A DNA stretch of 6,194 nt from Planctomycetota bacterium (GTDB taxonomy: Bacteria > Planctomycetota > Planctomycetia > Pirellulales > UBA1268): positions 1 to 6,194 of the forward strand of contig QWQL01000159.1 in the NCBI GenBank assembly GCA_003670825.1, given 5' to 3'. A program made the position numbers and the translations under genes. Numbering within the stretch: the stretch's first letter is position 1; every line of letters begins with the position of its first letter. Of the stretch, positions 4,798-6,194 are shown one piece after another. A model generated the notes under the pieces. It was not told where the DNA came from. It did no database searches and worked only from the letters and a program-made list of their open reading frames with translations.

Positions 4798-6194
4798 ATG
4801 GCCAACGAACCGCAGCAGGACTACACCTCGGCGGACTTGAAGCACCTTTCCGACCGGGAGCATGTCCGCGAACGGTTCGGCATGTACATCGGTGACAACA
4901 CCTCGCGGGGCCTGCACCACCTCGTGTACGAGGTGGTAGACAACTCGATCGACGAGTGCATGGCCAACTACGCGAAGCACGTCGGGGTGACGGTCAACGT
5001 CGATGGCAGCGTGACGGTTGAGGACGACGGCCGCGGCATCCCGGTCGATCGTCATCCGCAACTCTCCGAGGAGATGGAACGCGACGTCTCCACACTCGAG
5101 GGCGTGATGACGGTCCTCAAGTTCGGTGGCAAGTTCGAGAAGGGGGCCTACCAGACCTCGGGCGGGTTGCACGGCGTGGGCGTGACGGTCGTCAACTTCC
5201 TCTCCGAATGGTGCGAGGTGGAGGTCTCCCGCGAGGGTCACGTCTGGCAGCAGGAGTACCAGCGGGGTGAGCCGACCGGCCCCGTACGGAAGATGGGCAC
5301 CACGGCCCGCGCCGGCACAAAGACCACCTTCAAGCCCGACCCGCAGATCTTTCCGCAGACCAAGTTTTCCTGGGACATTCTCGCTCGGCGGCTGCGGGAA
5401 CTGGCGTTTCTCAACTCCGGGGTGCGGATCAGCTTCGCCGACTCAGCCAGCGGCACCAGCGAGGAGTACTGCTACGAGCGAGGCGTCGAGGAGTTCGTCG
5501 AGTACCTCAACAAGGCGAGTGATCCTGTCCATGCCGACGTGATCTCAATCAAGGGCTCGAGCGACGATGTCTCCTGGGATATCGCTCTGCAGTACACGGG
5601 CGAATACACCGAGAGCCTCCACAGCTACGTCAACAACATATCGACCACCGAAGGGGGCACGCACGTTTCCGGTTTCCGCGCGGGGCTCACCCGCGCGCTC
5701 AATACCTACGGGAAGAAGACCGGCATCTACAAAGACCTCGTGCCCACCGGGGAAGACGTCCGCGAAGGCCTCACGACGGTGATCAGCATCCGGGTGCCTC
5801 ACCCGCAGTTCGAGGGGCAGACGAAGACGAAACTCGGCAACGGTGAGGTCGAGGGAATCATCAACTCGGCCGTCGGCGACTTTCTCGGCAAGTACCTCGA
5901 GGAAAACCCGAAGAGCGCCAAGGCGATCGTCCACAAAACCGTCCTCGCCGCCGAGGCCCGCGAGGCGGCCAAGAAGGCAAAGCAGCTCCTTCGCGAGCGG
6001 AAGGGAGCGCTCTCGGGCGGCGGCCTGCCTGGCAAACTCCGCGACTGCACCAGCCGCGACGTGGAGCGGTGCGAACTCTATCTCGTGGAGGGTGATTCGG
6101 CGGGCGGCTCGGCCGAAGGGGGGCGGCACCGCGAATATCAGGCCATCCTGCCGCTGCGGGGCAAAATCATCAACGCCTATAAAAGTCGTGAGGA
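4798..6194 (+). CDS. gyrB: DNA gyrase subunit B (3' partial)
   Basis: GyrB supplies the ATPase and part of the DNA-cleavage site of gyrase (GyrA2GyrB2), which adds negative supercoils ahead of replication forks. The first 465 residues are in the window and the frame runs off the edge. Seen in order are the GHKL ATP site with Glu45 and Asn49 in YEVVDNSIDE, Asp76 and Arg79 in DDGRGIPV, and SGGLHGVGVTVVN (121-133). The transducer loop QTKTKLGN (341-348), with Lys343, follows, and then the TOPRIM motif LVEGDSAGGSAEGG (429-442), where Glu431 is the metal-binding acidic residue. LPLRGKIINAYKSRE ends the visible part. Compared with E. coli, residues 90-100 (SEEMERDVSTL) are a slightly longer loop before MTVLKFGGKF. 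ParE is the alternative for such a sequence, but linkage to dnaN and the overall motifs favour GyrB. No damage is seen. Confidence 0.96.
   Translation, partial: MANEPQQDYTSADLKHLSDREHVRERFGMYIGDNTSRGLHHLVYEVVDNSIDECMANYAKHVGVTVNVDGSVTVEDDGRGIPVDRHPQLSEEMERDVSTLEGVMTVLKFGGKFEKGAYQTSGGLHGVGVTVVNFLSEWCEVEVSREGHVWQQEYQRGEPTGPVRKMGTTARAGTKTTFKPDPQIFPQTKFSWDILARRLRELAFLNSGVRISFADSASGTSEEYCYERGVEEFVEYLNKASDPVHADVISIKGSSDDVSWDIALQYTGEYTESLHSYVNNISTTEGGTHVSGFRAGLTRALNTYGKKTGIYKDLVPTGEDVREGLTTVISIRVPHPQFEGQTKTKLGNGEVEGIINSAVGDFLGKYLEENPKSAKAIVHKTVLAAEAREAAKKAKQLLRERKGALSGGGLPGKLRDCTSRDVERCELYLVEGDSAGGSAEGGRHREYQAILPLRGKIINAYKSRE

Noticed and set aside
1..6194. CRISPR arrays, tRNA or rRNA genes, insertion sequences
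   Set aside because: No regularly spaced repeats, no tRNA-like cloverleaf, no transposase-like gene and no terminal inverted repeats with target duplications were seen.

Overview
The window is GC-rich (roughly two thirds GC in the genes). It carries six genes, all on the + strand, and reads as the chromosomal replication locus of a bacterium. A planctomycete, perhaps of the Pirellulales, is my best guess. This rests on high GC, on the style of GyrB (including INAYKSRE after the TOPRIM motif) and on the dnaA-type gene / dnaN / DUF721 / gyrB order. The taxonomic call is recognition from memory and was not tested by any search.

Layout. Positions 2-613 hold the C-terminal two thirds or so of a class I PLP aminotransferase, cut by the window edge. 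Five bases later a cysteine desulfurase-like class V PLP enzyme begins (619-1836). Twenty-one bases after that begins a 307-residue DnaA-like protein (1858-2781). It has an intact DnaA DNA-binding domain but a degenerate ATPase core. A 516-base non-coding gap follows (2782-3297). It is locally AT-richer and contains weak DnaA-box-like sites and two imperfect inverted repeats, so it is the best oriC and/or dnaN-promoter candidate in the window. Then come dnaN (3298-4410), a short DUF721/DciA-type gene (4424-4771) and gyrB (4798 to the edge, 465 codons seen), spaced 13 and 26 bases apart as a probable operon.

How the genes fit together. DnaN is the sliding clamp, DciA-type proteins help install the replicative helicase, and GyrB is the ATPase subunit of gyrase. 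In many bacteria the position before dnaN belongs to the initiator ATPase DnaA. Here that position is held by a protein that can plausibly still bind DnaA boxes through the GGRDHTT motif. It appears to have lost Walker A, Walker B, the sensor-1 acidic residue, the lid subdomain and the N-terminal helicase-contact domain.

This ATPase-dead DnaA at the canonical locus is the most interesting thing in the window. It raises the question of whether a full DnaA lies elsewhere in the genome and this one regulates, or whether initiation works differently in this lineage. A second point of interest is the cysteine desulfurase-like enzyme, which keeps its catalytic cysteine and PLP lysine but has changed several cofactor-contact residues.
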